DNA of 64,000 nt from Micromonospora cabrerizensis (GTDB taxonomy: Bacteria; Actinomycetota; Actinomycetes; Mycobacteriales; Micromonosporaceae). The translations under genes and the position numbers were made by a program. The stretch is taken from NCBI RefSeq assembly GCF_022230955.1, contig NZ_JAKKFI010000047.1, forward strand, positions 1 to 64,000, in the 5' to 3' direction. Positions within the stretch are counted from its first letter, which is position 1; every line of letters starts with the position of its first letter. Below are positions 35,011 through 44,517 of the stretch, piece after piece. The notes beneath the pieces are model-generated. The model searched no databases. It was not told the DNA's origin and saw only the letters and a list, made by a program, of their open reading frames with translations.

Positions 35011-36975
35011 TCAGGCAGGCGGGAGGGCGCGGAGGAAGCGCTCGGCGATCGGGACGGCCGAGGCCGTGCTGGCCCCGCCCTTCTCCACGAACACGGCGAA
35101 CGCCACGTCGCCCCGCCAACCGACGAACCAGGCGTGGGTGTGGGCCGGGTCGTCGTCGTACTCGGCGGTGCCGGTCTTGCCGTACACCTCGCCCGGCACA
35201 TCCTTGAGCGCGCTGCCGGTGCCGCTGGTGACCACCTCGCGCATCATCGACCGCAGCGCCGCGACCGATTCCGGCTTGAGCTGCTCACCCGCTGCGGCTG
35301 GCTTGGCCGGCGCCGGGTCGAGCAGCAGCTTCGGCTGCTCGAACCGGCCTCGGGCGACGGCGGCGGTGGCGCCGGCCATGGCCAGAGGGCTGACCAGCGT
35401 GGTGCCCTGCCCGAACGATGCCGCGGCCTGCTCGGCCGGGCTGCCGCCCGTCGACACCTTGCCGGTGAAGGCGTCGGTGCCGAGGTCCCACTGACCCTCC
35501 AAGCCCAAGATGCGGCCGGCAGCGGCCAACCCGTCACCGCCGAGCTTCGGGGCCAGCGAGGCGAACGCGGTGTTGCAGGACTTGGCGAAGTCGGTGCGGA
35601 ACGGCACCGAGCCCAGCTCGAAGTTGTCGGAGTTCTTGAAGGACCGACCGTCGACGGTGAAGGTCTTCGGGCAGGCCACCGGGCCGTCCAAGGTGACCGC
35701 GCCCCGGTCGAGCAGGCCCAGCGTGCTGACCATCTTGAACGTGGAGCCCGGCGGCACCTGGGCGGTGAAGGCCAGGTTTTCCCCGGCCGGCCCGGGGCCG
35801 TTCGCCGCGGCGAGCACCGCGCCGTCGCTGACCCGGAGTGCCACCAGGGCGGAGCGGCGGGTCTCGGCGCGCAGCGCCCCGTCGGCCGCGTTCTGGACGG
35901 CGACGTCCAGCGTGGTCTTCAGCGTCTGGCCCGGCTGCGGCTCCCGACGGAACAGCTCCGTGCCGGTGGGCTCCAGCTTGCCGCCCTCGGTGGGGCGCTC
36001 GACCACCACGGTCAGCCCGGGGGCGCCGCGCAGCCGTTCGTCGTAGCGGCCCTGCAACCCGCCGTGGCCGACCAGGTCACCGGCGACGTACCGGTCCGGG
36101 TGCGCGGTCAGGTCGTCCGCCTGCGCCGGGTCGACAGTGCCGAGCACCGCCCGGGCGAACTCCCGGGTCGGTGCCAGGTCGACCTTGGCGGAGATGAACT
36201 TGGTGCCGTCCAGGTCGTAGATCCGGGGCTTGATCTGGAGGTACGCCTCTTCGCGCAGCGACACCACCTCGACGAAGGCGCCCGGCTCGGCCTTGGCGAC
36301 CCGCTCGGGCAGGTCGGCCAGGTCGACGGCGGGCACCAGCGCCGGGCGGATCGCCTTGAACGCCGCGTCGAGATCCTTGACCAGCTTCTTGATGTCGGTG
36401 ACCCCGTCGGGCTGCACGCCCACCCGGACCACCGGGCGCGGTGTCACGAGCGGTTGCCCGGCGGCGTCCAGCACCCCGGCCCGGGCACCGGCGTCGCGGC
36501 GCAGCGCCAACCGGTCACCCTTGGTGAGCTGCTCGTGCATCACCTTTGGCTCCCAGATCACCTGCCACTGGTCGTCGTCGCCGTGGGCGAGGCGTACCTC
36601 CCGGTCGTACGCCCAGCGGGTCTGACCGGGCAGGTTCCACTCCACCTGGACCGTCGCGGTCGCGATGTCCGCCGTGACCTTCGGCTCGCCGCGACGCTTC
36701 AGCGTGGGCGGGGTGGCCGTCAGCTCACCGGACAGCTCCTTGATCTCGCGGGTCACCTCGGTCGACGGCAGCTTGGTGCCGGTCGGGTCGATCAGGCCGA
36801 CCGCCTGGAGATCGCCGCTGCGCCAGCCGCTGAGGAAGGCGTCGACGGTGCGCTCCGGCCCGTCGTCACCCGAGCAGCCGGCGAGAACGCCGGCCGTCAG
36901 CACCGCCGTGGTGAGGGCGGCGGTCAGGCGGCGGGCGTGGTTCGGCCGGTGGGGCCGGGGGTACGACAAGGGCAT
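35011..36975 (-). CDS. Penicillin-binding transpeptidase lipoprotein
   Basis: A 654-residue class B-type penicillin-binding protein that would cross-link peptidoglycan outside the membrane. Lipobox LAGC puts the lipidated Cys at 34. An NTF2-like MecA_N domain (about 40-155) and a dimerisation domain precede the transpeptidase, which has the three active-site motifs: Ser411-Thr-Phe-Lys414, Ser466-Cys-Asn468 and Lys600-Thr-Gly. The overall plan resembles MecA-type PBPs and Streptomyces and mycobacterial PbpA-like lipoproteins. The ATG is chosen for its signal peptide and the GAAGGA ribosome site. It is divergent from the glutamate dehydrogenase across a 289-bp gap. Confidence 0.9.
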   Translation of the reverse strand: MPLSYPRPHRPNHARRLTAALTTAVLTAGVLAGCSGDDGPERTVDAFLSGWRSGDLQAVGLIDPTGTKLPSTEVTREIKELSGELTATPPTLKRRGEPKVTADIATATVQVEWNLPGQTRWAYDREVRLAHGDDDQWQVIWEPKVMHEQLTKGDRLALRRDAGARAGVLDAAGQPLVTPRPVVRVGVQPDGVTDIKKLVKDLDAAFKAIRPALVPAVDLADLPERVAKAEPGAFVEVVSLREEAYLQIKPRIYDLDGTKFISAKVDLAPTREFARAVLGTVDPAQADDLTAHPDRYVAGDLVGHGGLQGRYDERLRGAPGLTVVVERPTEGGKLEPTGTELFRREPQPGQTLKTTLDVAVQNAADGALRAETRRSALVALRVSDGAVLAAANGPGPAGENLAFTAQVPPGSTFKMVSTLGLLDRGAVTLDGPVACPKTFTVDGRSFKNSDNFELGSVPFRTDFAKSCNTAFASLAPKLGGDGLAAAGRILGLEGQWDLGTDAFTGKVSTGGSPAEQAAASFGQGTTLVSPLAMAGATAAVARGRFEQPKLLLDPAPAKPAAAGEQLKPESVAALRSMMREVVTSGTGSALKDVPGEVYGKTGTAEYDDDPAHTHAWFVGWRGDVAFAVFVEKGGASTASAVPIAERFLRALPPA

Positions 36976-37264
36976 GGAGCTGGTCCTTCCGATCTCAGAC
37001 TGCCCCCGCACGGTAGTACGCCGACGCCGTCCCCAACGTCCCCCAGGCGCGCGAGCGCGGGTAAAGACGGGCCGCGCCGGTGTGATGAACATCGCGTGGC
37101 GGGGTATCCCGCAGCCGGCCAACCTCGGACCCGCAACGGGTGAAAGGACAAAGTCCCGATCCGGACGTCTGGCCAGTGGTCCGCCGACGAAGGCGAAGAA
37201 CGGCAGGGCCTAGGCTGGGCGGCAGAGTGACCCACAACGCGGTGGGTCGAGGGGAGTGGCACCG
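36976..37264. promoter_or_regulatory. Divergent promoter region of the PBP and glutamate dehydrogenase genes
   Basis: A 289-bp gap with no supported gene. The stretch 37190-37230 (AAGAACGGCAGGGCCTAGGCT) contains a TAGGCT hexamer that could be a -10 for the dehydrogenase. I see no clear operator. Confidence 0.35.
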
Positions 37265-40200
37265 ATGGACCGGCGTCCGGCGATCAAACCGGAACCCGAC
37301 CTCCGGCAGGATGACTCCGGCCGGGACGACGACAGCTTCGATTCGGCGACCGACGGGGACGGCTACGGCCGGCTCGACACGGGAGTCACCGGGCTGACCG
37401 GGTCGAGCATCGACACCATCTACGATCTGGGCCTGCCGACCGAGGCGTTGGCCGACGACGTGGAGGACGCCGAGCTCGACGAACCCGTTCCCAACGCGGA
37501 GCGCCTGGTGGCCCAGGCTGTCGCGCTCGCCGGGGACGACCACGACGCGGCGACACTTGTCGGCCGTTTCTGGCGGTTCGCACCGGACGAGGAACTGGTC
37601 GGTTTCACGGCAGAGGAGATGCTCGACGCGGCCCGGGCACACCGGGACCTCGCCCAGCAGCGGGTTCCCGGCGAGTTGAAGCTGCGGATCCACGAACCGC
37701 ACGCGGACCAGCACCACACCGTCGTCGAGATCGTCACGGACGACATGCCGTTCCTGGTCGACTCGGTCACCGCGCTGCTCAACTCGTACCACCTCGACGT
37801 GCACCTGCTGGTGCACCCGCTCGTGGTGGTCCGGCGTGAGCCGCTGGGGCGGCTCACCGAGGTCTCCGCGGACGTGGAGCCGGATGACGCGATCTCCGGC
37901 GACATCATCGAGAGCTGGATGCGGATCGAGATCGACCCGGTCCGGGACGCGGCGGAGCGCGACCGGCTGCGCCGCGAGTTGCAGCGGGTGCTCACCGATG
38001 TGCGCGAGGCGGTCGAGGACTGGCCGAAGATGCGTCAGCGCGCCCTCGCGCTCGCCGACGAGCTGGCCTCGGCCCGCACCTCCGACAATCGCCCACCGGT
38101 GCCGGAGAAGGACATCACGGACTCGGTGGAGCTGCTGCGGTGGCTCGCCCACGACCACTTCACCTTCCTCGGCTACCGCGAGTACCGGCTGGTGGACGTC
38201 CCCGGGGGCGACGTCACGGACCCGGTCGACGGCAAGGCGTTGGAGGCGGTGCTCGGCACCGGGCTGGGCATCCTTCGCTCGGACTCGCCGGACGCGCGGT
38301 CGCTGTCGTCGATGACGCCCGAGGCGCACGAGAAGGTGCTGGAGAAGCGCCTCCTCATCATCACCAAGGCCAACTCGCGGGCCACCGTGCACCGCTCGGC
38401 CTACCTCGACTACATCGGCTTCAAGATCTTCAACTCGGACGGCGAGGTGATCGGCGAGCGGCGGTTCCTGGGCCTGTTCTCCACCGCCGCGTACCGGACC
38501 AGCGTGCGCGAGCTGCCGGTGGTCCGCCGCAAGGTGGCCGAGGTGCTGGACCGCTCCGGCCTGAGCCAGCGCAGCCACTCCGGCAAGGATCTGATCCAGA
38601 TCCTGGAGACGTACCCGCGCGACGAGTTGTTCCAGATCAAGACCGACGACCTGTACCACGCGGTGATCGGTGTGCTGCGGATGGCCGGCCGCCGGCAGCT
38701 GCGGGTCTTCCTGCGCCGGGACGCGTACGGGCGGTTCATCTCCTGCCTGATCTACCTTCCCCGCGACCGGTTCACCACGCAGAACCGCCTTCGTATGCAG
38801 GACATCCTGCTGCGTGAGCTGAACGGTGTCGGGGTGGACTACACCACCCGGGTCACCGAGTCGATGCTGGCCCGGGTGCACTTCATCGTGCGCACCGACC
38901 CGACCCGGCCGCCCGGCGACATCGACGCCGACCTGCTGGCCGAGGAACTGGCCGACGCGACGCGGCTGTGGGACGACGACTACCGGCTGGTGCTGGAGCG
39001 CAAGCTCGGCGACGAGCAGGCCAAGCACCTGTTCACCCGGTACGCCGACGCGTTCCCGGAGGGCTACAAGGACGGGCACACGCCGTACGAGGCGATGAAG
39101 GACCTGGCGAAGCTGGAGCTGCTGGAGGAGCCCGGCCAGCTGGAGATGCACCTGTTCCGCAAGCAGCTCGTGCCCCGGCCGGGCACGCGGGTGCCCGGTG
39201 CGGACCTCGCCGAGGCCATGGACGTCCGGTTCAAGGTCTACCGGTACGGCGAACCGATGATGCTCTCCGCCGTGCTGCCGGTGCTGCACTCACTCGGTGT
39301 GCGGGTGGTCGACGAGCACCCGTACGAGGTGGACCGGATCGACGGTCGGGTCTACCTGTACGACTTCGGCCTCATGCTGCCCGAGGGGCACCACGAGCTG
39401 TCCGAGGTGCGCCCGCACGTGGAGAACGCGTTCGCGGCGGCCTGGCGCGGCGAGGCCGAGGTGGACCGGTTCAACGAGCTGGTGCTGCGCGGCGGGTTGA
39501 CCTGGCGGCAGGTGGTGGTGCTGCGGGCGTACGCGAAGTACCTGCGGCAGGCCGGCACGGTCTTCTCGCAGGACTACATGGAGCAGACCTTCATCGCGTA
39601 CCCGAAGCTCGCCGCGTTGCTGGTGGAGCTGTTCGAGACCCGGTTCGCGCCGGGTGAGCAGACGACCGAGCAGCGGCAGCAGCGCAGCGGTGAGCTGGTG
39701 GAGATGATCCGCGAGGCGCTGGACGACGTGGCCAGCCTCGACCAGGATCGGATCCTGCGCTCGTACCTGACGCTGATCGAGGCGACCCTGCGGACCAGCT
39801 TCTACCAGAAGCGCGCCGACGGGCGGCCGAAGGCGTACGTGGCGTTCAAGCTCGACCCGCAGGCCATCCCGGACCTGCCGGCGCCGCGGCCGAAGTTCGA
39901 GATCTTCGTGTACTCGCCCCGCTTCGAGGGTGTCCACCTGCGCTTCGGGCCGGTGGCCCGGGGCGGGTTGCGCTGGTCCGACCGTCGGGAGGACTTCCGG
40001 ACCGAGGTGCTCGGCCTGGTCAAGGCGCAGATGGTGAAGAACACCGTGATCGTGCCGGTGGGCGCCAAGGGCGGCTTCGTGCTGAAGCAGAAGCCGGGTG
40101 ACCGGGACGAGGCGGTCGCCTGCTACCAGGAGTTCGTCGGCGCGATGCTGGACGTCACCGACAACATCGTCAGCGGTCAGATCGTGCCTCCCGAGGACGT

Positions 40201-42346
40201 GGTCCGGCACGACGGCGACGACCCGTACCTGGTGGTGGCCGCCGACAAGGGCACGGCGACGTTCTCCGACATCGCCAACGAGATCTCCAAGACCCACAAC
40301 TTCTGGATGGGTGACGCGTTCGCCTCCGGTGGTTCGGCGGGCTACGACCACAAGAAGATGGGCATCACCGCCCGGGGCGCCTGGGAGTCGGTCAAGCGGC
40401 ACTTCCGGGAGCTGGGCCTGGACACCCAGACCCAGGACTTCACGGTGGTCGGCGTCGGCGACATGTCCGGTGACGTGTTCGGCAACGGGATGCTGCTCTC
40501 CGAGCACATCCGGCTGGTGGCCGCCTTCGACCACCGGCACATCTTCCTCGACCCCGAGCCCGACGCGGCCACCTCGTACGCGGAGCGGCGGCGGCTGTTC
40601 GATCTGCCCCGTTCGTCGTGGGAGGACTACAACCCGGAGCTGATCTCGGCCGGTGGCGGCATCTTCCCGCGTACCGCGAAGTCCATCCCGATCACGCCGC
40701 AGGTCCGGGCGGCGATCGGCCTGGACGACGACGTCACGCAGTTGTCGCCGCAGGAGTTGATGAAGGCGATCGTGACCGCCCCGGTGGATCTCTTCTGGAA
40801 CGGCGGTATCGGCACCTACGTCAAGGCGTCCACCCAGACCAACGCCGAGGTGGGCGACAAGTCCAACGACGCGATCCGGGTGGACGGGCGCAGCCTGCGC
40901 TGCCGGGTGGCGGGCGAGGGCGGCAACCTGGGCTGGACCCAGCTGGGCCGGATCGAGTACGCGTTGACCGGTGGCCGGATCTACACGGACTTCATCGACA
41001 ACGCGGCCGGGGTGGACACCTCCGACCACGAGGTGAACATCAAGATCCTGCTGAACACCGCGGTCGCCGACGGCGAGTTGACCACGGCGGAGCGGGACGA
41101 GCTGCTGGCCGGGATGACCGACGAGGTCGCCGACCTGGTGCTGCGGGACAACTACGACCAGGCGCGGGCGATCAACAACGCCCAGGCCCAGGCCGCCTCG
41201 CTGTTGCCGGTGCACCGCCGGATGATCAACGAGCTGGAGCGGTCGGGCGGGTTGGACCGGGCGCTGGAGGCGCTGCCTCCGGACGAGGAGCTGGCGGTCC
41301 GCAGCGAATCGGGCCTGACGGCACCGGAGTTCGCGGTGCTGCTCGCGTACGTGAAGATCGTCCTGGAGCGGGAGATCCTCACCGAGGGCCTGGCCGACGA
41401 GGAGTGGACGACCGAGGTCCTGGTCAACTACTTCCCGACGCCGATGCGCGACCGGTTCGCCGACCGGATGGGCCGGCACCGCCTGCGCCGGGACATCGTC
41501 ACCACCGTGCTCGTCAACGAGGCGATCAACCGGGGTGGCATCTCGTTCATCTTCCGGGTGGTCGAGGAGACCGCGGCCAGCGCGGCGGACGTGATCCGGG
41601 CGTACGTGGTGGTCAGCGAGGTGTTCGGCCTGCGGGACCTGTGGGACGCCGTGGAGGCGTTGGACAACAAGGTCGCGCCGGAGTTGCAGACCAGCGTCTA
41701 CCTGGACACCCGCCGGCTGCTCGACCGGGCGGTGCGGTGGCTCGTCTCCAACCGGCGTTCGCCGATCGACGTGCCGGCCGAGATCGCCAGGCTGCGGGAC
41801 GGGGTGACCCGGTTGCTCCCGGGTCTGGAGGACCTGTTCTACGGCAACGAGCGGCAGGGCATCGCCGCGCACATGGACTCGATGACCGAGCGTGGGCTGC
41901 CCCGCGAGCTGGCGGAGCGGGCGACCCGTCTGATGTACAGCTTCGGTCTGATGGACGTGGTGGAGACCGCGAACGTCAGCGGACGGGACGTCGGCGAGGT
42001 GGCCTCGGTCTACTTCGTGCTGTCCGACCTGTTCCGGGTGGACTCGCTGCTGTCGAAGATCTCCCTGCTGCCGCGGGAGGACCGCTGGCAGACGCTGGCC
42101 CGGATGGCGCTGCGCTACGACCTGTACGCCGCGCTGGCCGCGCTCACCGCGGAGGTGCTCGACTCCACCCCGGACGACCTGCCGCCGCACGAGCGGGTGC
42201 AGCAGTGGGAGCAGTCGAACGCCACCTCGATCCACCGCGCGCGGCGGGCGATGGGGGAGTTCGACGAGTCGCGGGCGGACCTCGCCGCCCTCTCGGTGCT
42301 GCTGCGCCAGATCCGCACCCTGGTGCGGACCTCCGCAGCCGCCTGA
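37265..42346 (+). CDS. gdhB: NAD-specific glutamate dehydrogenase, large (180-kDa) class
   Basis: A 1693-residue enzyme of the L_180 class, which deaminates glutamate to 2-oxoglutarate with NAD and works mainly in catabolism. About 700 N-terminal residues hold ACT-like regulatory modules. The catalytic region includes GGLRWSDRREDFRTEVLGL, KAQMVKNTVIVPVGAKGGFV with Lys935, and SGGSAGYDHKKMGIT; a large C-terminal helical domain follows. The family is known from Streptomyces clavuligerus and Mycobacterium, where the small FHA protein GarA inhibits it; the FHA gene at 11804 is not demonstrably that protein. The ATG at 37265 is chosen since GAGGGGA lies 9 bp ahead, while the GTG at 37256 abuts the ribosome site. 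Confidence 0.94.
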   Translation: MDRRPAIKPEPDLRQDDSGRDDDSFDSATDGDGYGRLDTGVTGLTGSSIDTIYDLGLPTEALADDVEDAELDEPVPNAERLVAQAVALAGDDHDAATLVGRFWRFAPDEELVGFTAEEMLDAARAHRDLAQQRVPGELKLRIHEPHADQHHTVVEIVTDDMPFLVDSVTALLNSYHLDVHLLVHPLVVVRREPLGRLTEVSADVEPDDAISGDIIESWMRIEIDPVRDAAERDRLRRELQRVLTDVREAVEDWPKMRQRALALADELASARTSDNRPPVPEKDITDSVELLRWLAHDHFTFLGYREYRLVDVPGGDVTDPVDGKALEAVLGTGLGILRSDSPDARSLSSMTPEAHEKVLEKRLLIITKANSRATVHRSAYLDYIGFKIFNSDGEVIGERRFLGLFSTAAYRTSVRELPVVRRKVAEVLDRSGLSQRSHSGKDLIQILETYPRDELFQIKTDDLYHAVIGVLRMAGRRQLRVFLRRDAYGRFISCLIYLPRDRFTTQNRLRMQDILLRELNGVGVDYTTRVTESMLARVHFIVRTDPTRPPGDIDADLLAEELADATRLWDDDYRLVLERKLGDEQAKHLFTRYADAFPEGYKDGHTPYEAMKDLAKLELLEEPGQLEMHLFRKQLVPRPGTRVPGADLAEAMDVRFKVYRYGEPMMLSAVLPVLHSLGVRVVDEHPYEVDRIDGRVYLYDFGLMLPEGHHELSEVRPHVENAFAAAWRGEAEVDRFNELVLRGGLTWRQVVVLRAYAKYLRQAGTVFSQDYMEQTFIAYPKLAALLVELFETRFAPGEQTTEQRQQRSGELVEMIREALDDVASLDQDRILRSYLTLIEATLRTSFYQKRADGRPKAYVAFKLDPQAIPDLPAPRPKFEIFVYSPRFEGVHLRFGPVARGGLRWSDRREDFRTEVLGLVKAQMVKNTVIVPVGAKGGFVLKQKPGDRDEAVACYQEFVGAMLDVTDNIVSGQIVPPEDVVRHDGDDPYLVVAADKGTATFSDIANEISKTHNFWMGDAFASGGSAGYDHKKMGITARGAWESVKRHFRELGLDTQTQDFTVVGVGDMSGDVFGNGMLLSEHIRLVAAFDHRHIFLDPEPDAATSYAERRRLFDLPRSSWEDYNPELISAGGGIFPRTAKSIPITPQVRAAIGLDDDVTQLSPQELMKAIVTAPVDLFWNGGIGTYVKASTQTNAEVGDKSNDAIRVDGRSLRCRVAGEGGNLGWTQLGRIEYALTGGRIYTDFIDNAAGVDTSDHEVNIKILLNTAVADGELTTAERDELLAGMTDEVADLVLRDNYDQARAINNAQAQAASLLPVHRRMINELERSGGLDRALEALPPDEELAVRSESGLTAPEFAVLLAYVKIVLEREILTEGLADEEWTTEVLVNYFPTPMRDRFADRMGRHRLRRDIVTTVLVNEAINRGGISFIFRVVEETAASAADVIRAYVVVSEVFGLRDLWDAVEALDNKVAPELQTSVYLDTRRLLDRAVRWLVSNRRSPIDVPAEIARLRDGVTRLLPGLEDLFYGNERQGIAAHMDSMTERGLPRELAERATRLMYSFGLMDVVETANVSGRDVGEVASVYFVLSDLFRVDSLLSKISLLPREDRWQTLARMALRYDLYAALAALTAEVLDSTPDDLPPHERVQQWEQSNATSIHRARRAMGEFDESRADLAALSVLLRQIRTLVRTSAAA

Positions 42347-42367
42347 GTCAGGCACGCCGGACGCGGT

Positions 42368-42397
42368 CCGGCCGGTCGGGTGACCCCGACCGGCCGG
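42368..42397. terminator. Bidirectional terminator hairpin
   Basis: A perfect 13-bp stem, CCGGCCGGTCGGG / CCCGACCGGCCGG, with a TGAC loop lies between the convergent glutamate dehydrogenase and sortase genes. Confidence 0.75.
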
Positions 42398-42419
42398 CGC
42401 GTTCTCGTCTCGTCCCCGG

Positions 42420-43136
42420 TCACGCCACCAGGCTGGCGAAGACGACGATGTTGTCCGGGTAGCTCTTGGCGGCCTCGTCGAACTGGCCGCCGCAGGTGAC
42501 CACCCGCAGGCCGGGCCGGTCGCTGGGCCCGTAGACCAACTCGGTGGGGAAGGCTGTCTTCGGGTACGACTTCACCGAGTCGACGGTGAAGGTGGCCGGC
42601 ACTCCGTCGGCCCGGCGCACGGTGACGGTGTCGCCGGGAGTCAGGGCGCCGAGGTCGAAGAAGACGGCCGGGCCGAGCACCGCCGAGTCCACATGCCCGA
42701 CGACGACCGCGTTGCCCGTCTCGCCGGGACTCGCACCCGGCTCGTACCAACCGGCCTTGTCGGCCTGGTCGAGCGGGGGAACCTGGACGGTGCCGTCCGG
42801 GTTGGTGCCCAACGACATGATCGTCGCGTCGACACCGATCCGGGGGATCTCGATGCTGGTCGGCGCCGAACGGGCCAGCCCCGCCGGCGCGTCTCCGGCC
42901 GGCTGCCCGTCGACCGGCGGAGCGTCGTCGGCGGTGGTCGCCGGCCCGGTGGCCTCGGGCCCGGCCTGGGCCAACGGCTGCGGCGGTCGGGGAGCGGGCG
43001 TGTCCTTCAGACTGGCGCCGATCATCCCGGCGCCGATCATGGCCATGGTGACGACGACGGCCGCGCCGGCGGCGCGCCACGGTCTCCCGTGACGGCCGCC
43101 GGCCCGTGTCGTCGTCACGTCAGACGAGCGAACCAT
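42420..43136 (-). CDS. Class F-like sortase
   Basis: A 238-residue sortase with one N-terminal membrane segment (about 22-42), a Pro/Ala-rich spacer and a catalytic domain from about residue 92. The catalytic pair is His148 (VVVGHVDSA) and Cys215 (LRVVTCGGQF). It would cut a sorting signal and join a surface protein to the cell wall or another nucleophile. Its ATG lies inside the last codons of the repetitive surface-protein gene (17-bp overlap), pointing to a dedicated enzyme-substrate pair. A later GTG (complement of 43118) would remove the overlap, so the exact start is not certain. Confidence 0.85.
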   Translation of the reverse strand: MVRSSDVTTTRAGGRHGRPWRAAGAAVVVTMAMIGAGMIGASLKDTPAPRPPQPLAQAGPEATGPATTADDAPPVDGQPAGDAPAGLARSAPTSIEIPRIGVDATIMSLGTNPDGTVQVPPLDQADKAGWYEPGASPGETGNAVVVGHVDSAVLGPAVFFDLGALTPGDTVTVRRADGVPATFTVDSVKSYPKTAFPTELVYGPSDRPGLRVVTCGGQFDEAAKSYPDNIVVFASLVA

Positions 43137-44517
43137 CGGTCCGCCGACGACGCATCAGCACGATCCCGCCCAGCGCGGCAGCGCCGAGCAGGCCCGCCCC
43201 GCCGGTGGCCAGGCCACGGTCGGTGCCGGTGCTGGCGCCACCGTCACCACCGTCGACACCGCCGTGCGGCAGCACGACGAGCTCGCCCTCGCCGCACGAG
43301 CCCTTGAGCTCGTAGCGACCCGGCTTCGCGTCCTTGTCGACCTTGGCCTCGCCGTAGTAGACGAACTCGCGCTCCTTCTCCCAGTCGCGCTCGTCGGAAC
43401 GGCCCTCGTCCGAGCCGTAACCGCCGTGCTCGTCCGAGCCGTAGCTGCCGCCCTTGTCGGAGCCGTAGCCGCCTTCGTCGGAGCCGTGCTCGTCCTTGGA
43501 GTCCCAGCCCTTGTCGGAGCCGTAGCCGCCTTCGTCGGAGCCGTGCTCGTCCTTGGAGTCCCAGCCCTTGTCCGAGCCGTAGCCGCCCTCGTCCTTGGAG
43601 TCGGAGCCGTGCTCGTCCTTGGACTCCCAGCCCTTGTCCGAGCCGTAGCCGCCCTCGTCGGAGCCGTGCTCGTCCTTGGAGTCCCAGCCCTTGTCCGAGC
43701 CGTAGCCGCCCTCGTCCTTGGAGTCGGAGCCGTGCTCGTCCTTGGACTCCCAGCCCTTGTCGGAGCCGTAGCCGCCCTCGTCGGAGCCGTGCTCGTCCTT
43801 GGAGTCCCAGCCCTTGTCCGAGCCGTAGCCGCCCTCGTCCTTGGAGTCCGAGCCGTGCTCGTCCTTGGACTCCCAGTCCTTGTTGCCTTCGTCCTTGGAG
43901 TCCCAGTCCTTCTTGTCGCGGTTGTCGTCCGCGTCCTGGCCGTGCTCCTCGCCCTTCCAGTCCTTGCTGCCCTCGTCGCCGTAGGCGTCGGCGGCCGCGC
44001 CGCCACCCTGGCCGCCGGGCTGCGACTTGTCCTTGCCCTCGTCGCCCTTGCCGTTCTCGTCCTTGCCGTGCTCGTCCTTGCCCTTGTCGTCCTTGCCGTT
44101 CTCGTCCTTGCCCTCGTGGTCCTTGCCCTTGTCGTCCTTGCCGTGCTCGTCCTTGCCCTTGTCGTCCTTGCCGTTCTCGTCCTTGCCGTGCTCGTCCTTG
44201 CCCTTGTCGTGGTCCGAGGAGTTCTCCTCCTCGCGCCACTCGCGGTCCTCGCCCCGGTCCTCGTGGGCCGGCTTGAGCTTGACCTTGCCGGTGACCTTGG
44301 ACCACACGTACGCGTGCTCCTGCCGATCCGGGCAGATCTCGAGGAGCTTGACCTCATCGCCAGCCTTGACGACGTGCGGCTTGGCGTAGACCTTGCCGTC
44401 GCGGTCCTTAGCGTCGTCGTGGCCGTTGGCGAACGCGATCCCCGGCGCGAACACCAGAAGCGACGCGCCGCCGAGCGCGGCGCCCGCAACGACCTTCCCG
44501 AGCATCTTCTTAGCCAT
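43120..44517 (-). CDS. Repetitive, highly charged surface protein
   Basis: A 465-residue exported protein: signal peptide (about 1-31, ending IAFA), a short folded-looking segment with KAGDEVKLLEICPDRQEHAYVW, a long low-complexity Lys/Asp/Glu/Gly middle, a second short ordered part (EREFVYYGEAKVDKDAKPG, then YELKGSCGEGELVVLPHGG) and a C-terminal membrane helix with RRRR tail. The ends around the repeats look like one folded domain split by the repeats. The tail has the layout of a sortase substrate (GLATGGAGLLGAAALGG, then RRRR) but no exact LPxTG or LAxTG. Function unknown; likely a wall-anchored or coat-like protein handled by the overlapping sortase gene. Start could also be the GTG 12 bp upstream. 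Confidence 0.8.
   Translation of the reverse strand: MAKKMLGKVVAGAALGGASLLVFAPGIAFANGHDDAKDRDGKVYAKPHVVKAGDEVKLLEICPDRQEHAYVWSKVTGKVKLKPAHEDRGEDREWREEENSSDHDKGKDEHGKDENGKDDKGKDEHGKDDKGKDHEGKDENGKDDKGKDEHGKDENGKGDEGKDKSQPGGQGGGAAADAYGDEGSKDWKGEEHGQDADDNRDKKDWDSKDEGNKDWESKDEHGSDSKDEGGYGSDKGWDSKDEHGSDEGGYGSDKGWESKDEHGSDSKDEGGYGSDKGWDSKDEHGSDEGGYGSDKGWESKDEHGSDSKDEGGYGSDKGWDSKDEHGSDEGGYGSDKGWDSKDEHGSDEGGYGSDKGGSYGSDEHGGYGSDEGRSDERDWEKEREFVYYGEAKVDKDAKPGRYELKGSCGEGELVVLPHGGVDGGDGGASTGTDRGLATGGAGLLGAAALGGIVLMRRRRTDGSLV
43449..43873. repeat. Alternating 66/57-bp coding repeats
   Basis: Seven units alternate between 22 residues (ESKDEHGSDSKDEGGYGSDKGW-like) and 19 residues (DSKDEHGSDEGGYGSDKGW), in order 22-19-22-19-22-19-19. 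This makes a 41-residue higher-order unit repeated three times plus one extra. Confidence 0.9.
44039..44210. repeat. 15-bp coding repeats (GKDxx pentapeptides)
   Basis: About a dozen pentapeptides of the type GKDEH, GKDEN, GKDDK, GKDHE follow one another, giving an almost purely charged stretch. Confidence 0.85.

Noticed and set aside
34921..37143. Open frame of about 740 codons on the plus strand
   Set aside because: It is the antisense shadow of the penicillin-binding lipoprotein, which has all three transpeptidase motifs.
39290..42355. Open frame of about 1021 codons on the minus strand
   Set aside because: It lies fully opposite the glutamate dehydrogenase gene, has no recognisable domain and is His/Arg/Gln-rich as antisense frames of high-GC genes are.
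43120..43220. LPxTG or LAxTG sorting signal in the surface protein
   Set aside because: The tail has the right helix and basic end, but I find only GLATGG, not an exact pentapeptide motif, so I do not call a sorting signal.
43449..44210. Possible CRISPR or satellite array
   Set aside because: The repeats stay in frame and encode an alternating peptide pattern inside an exported protein; they are coding repeats.
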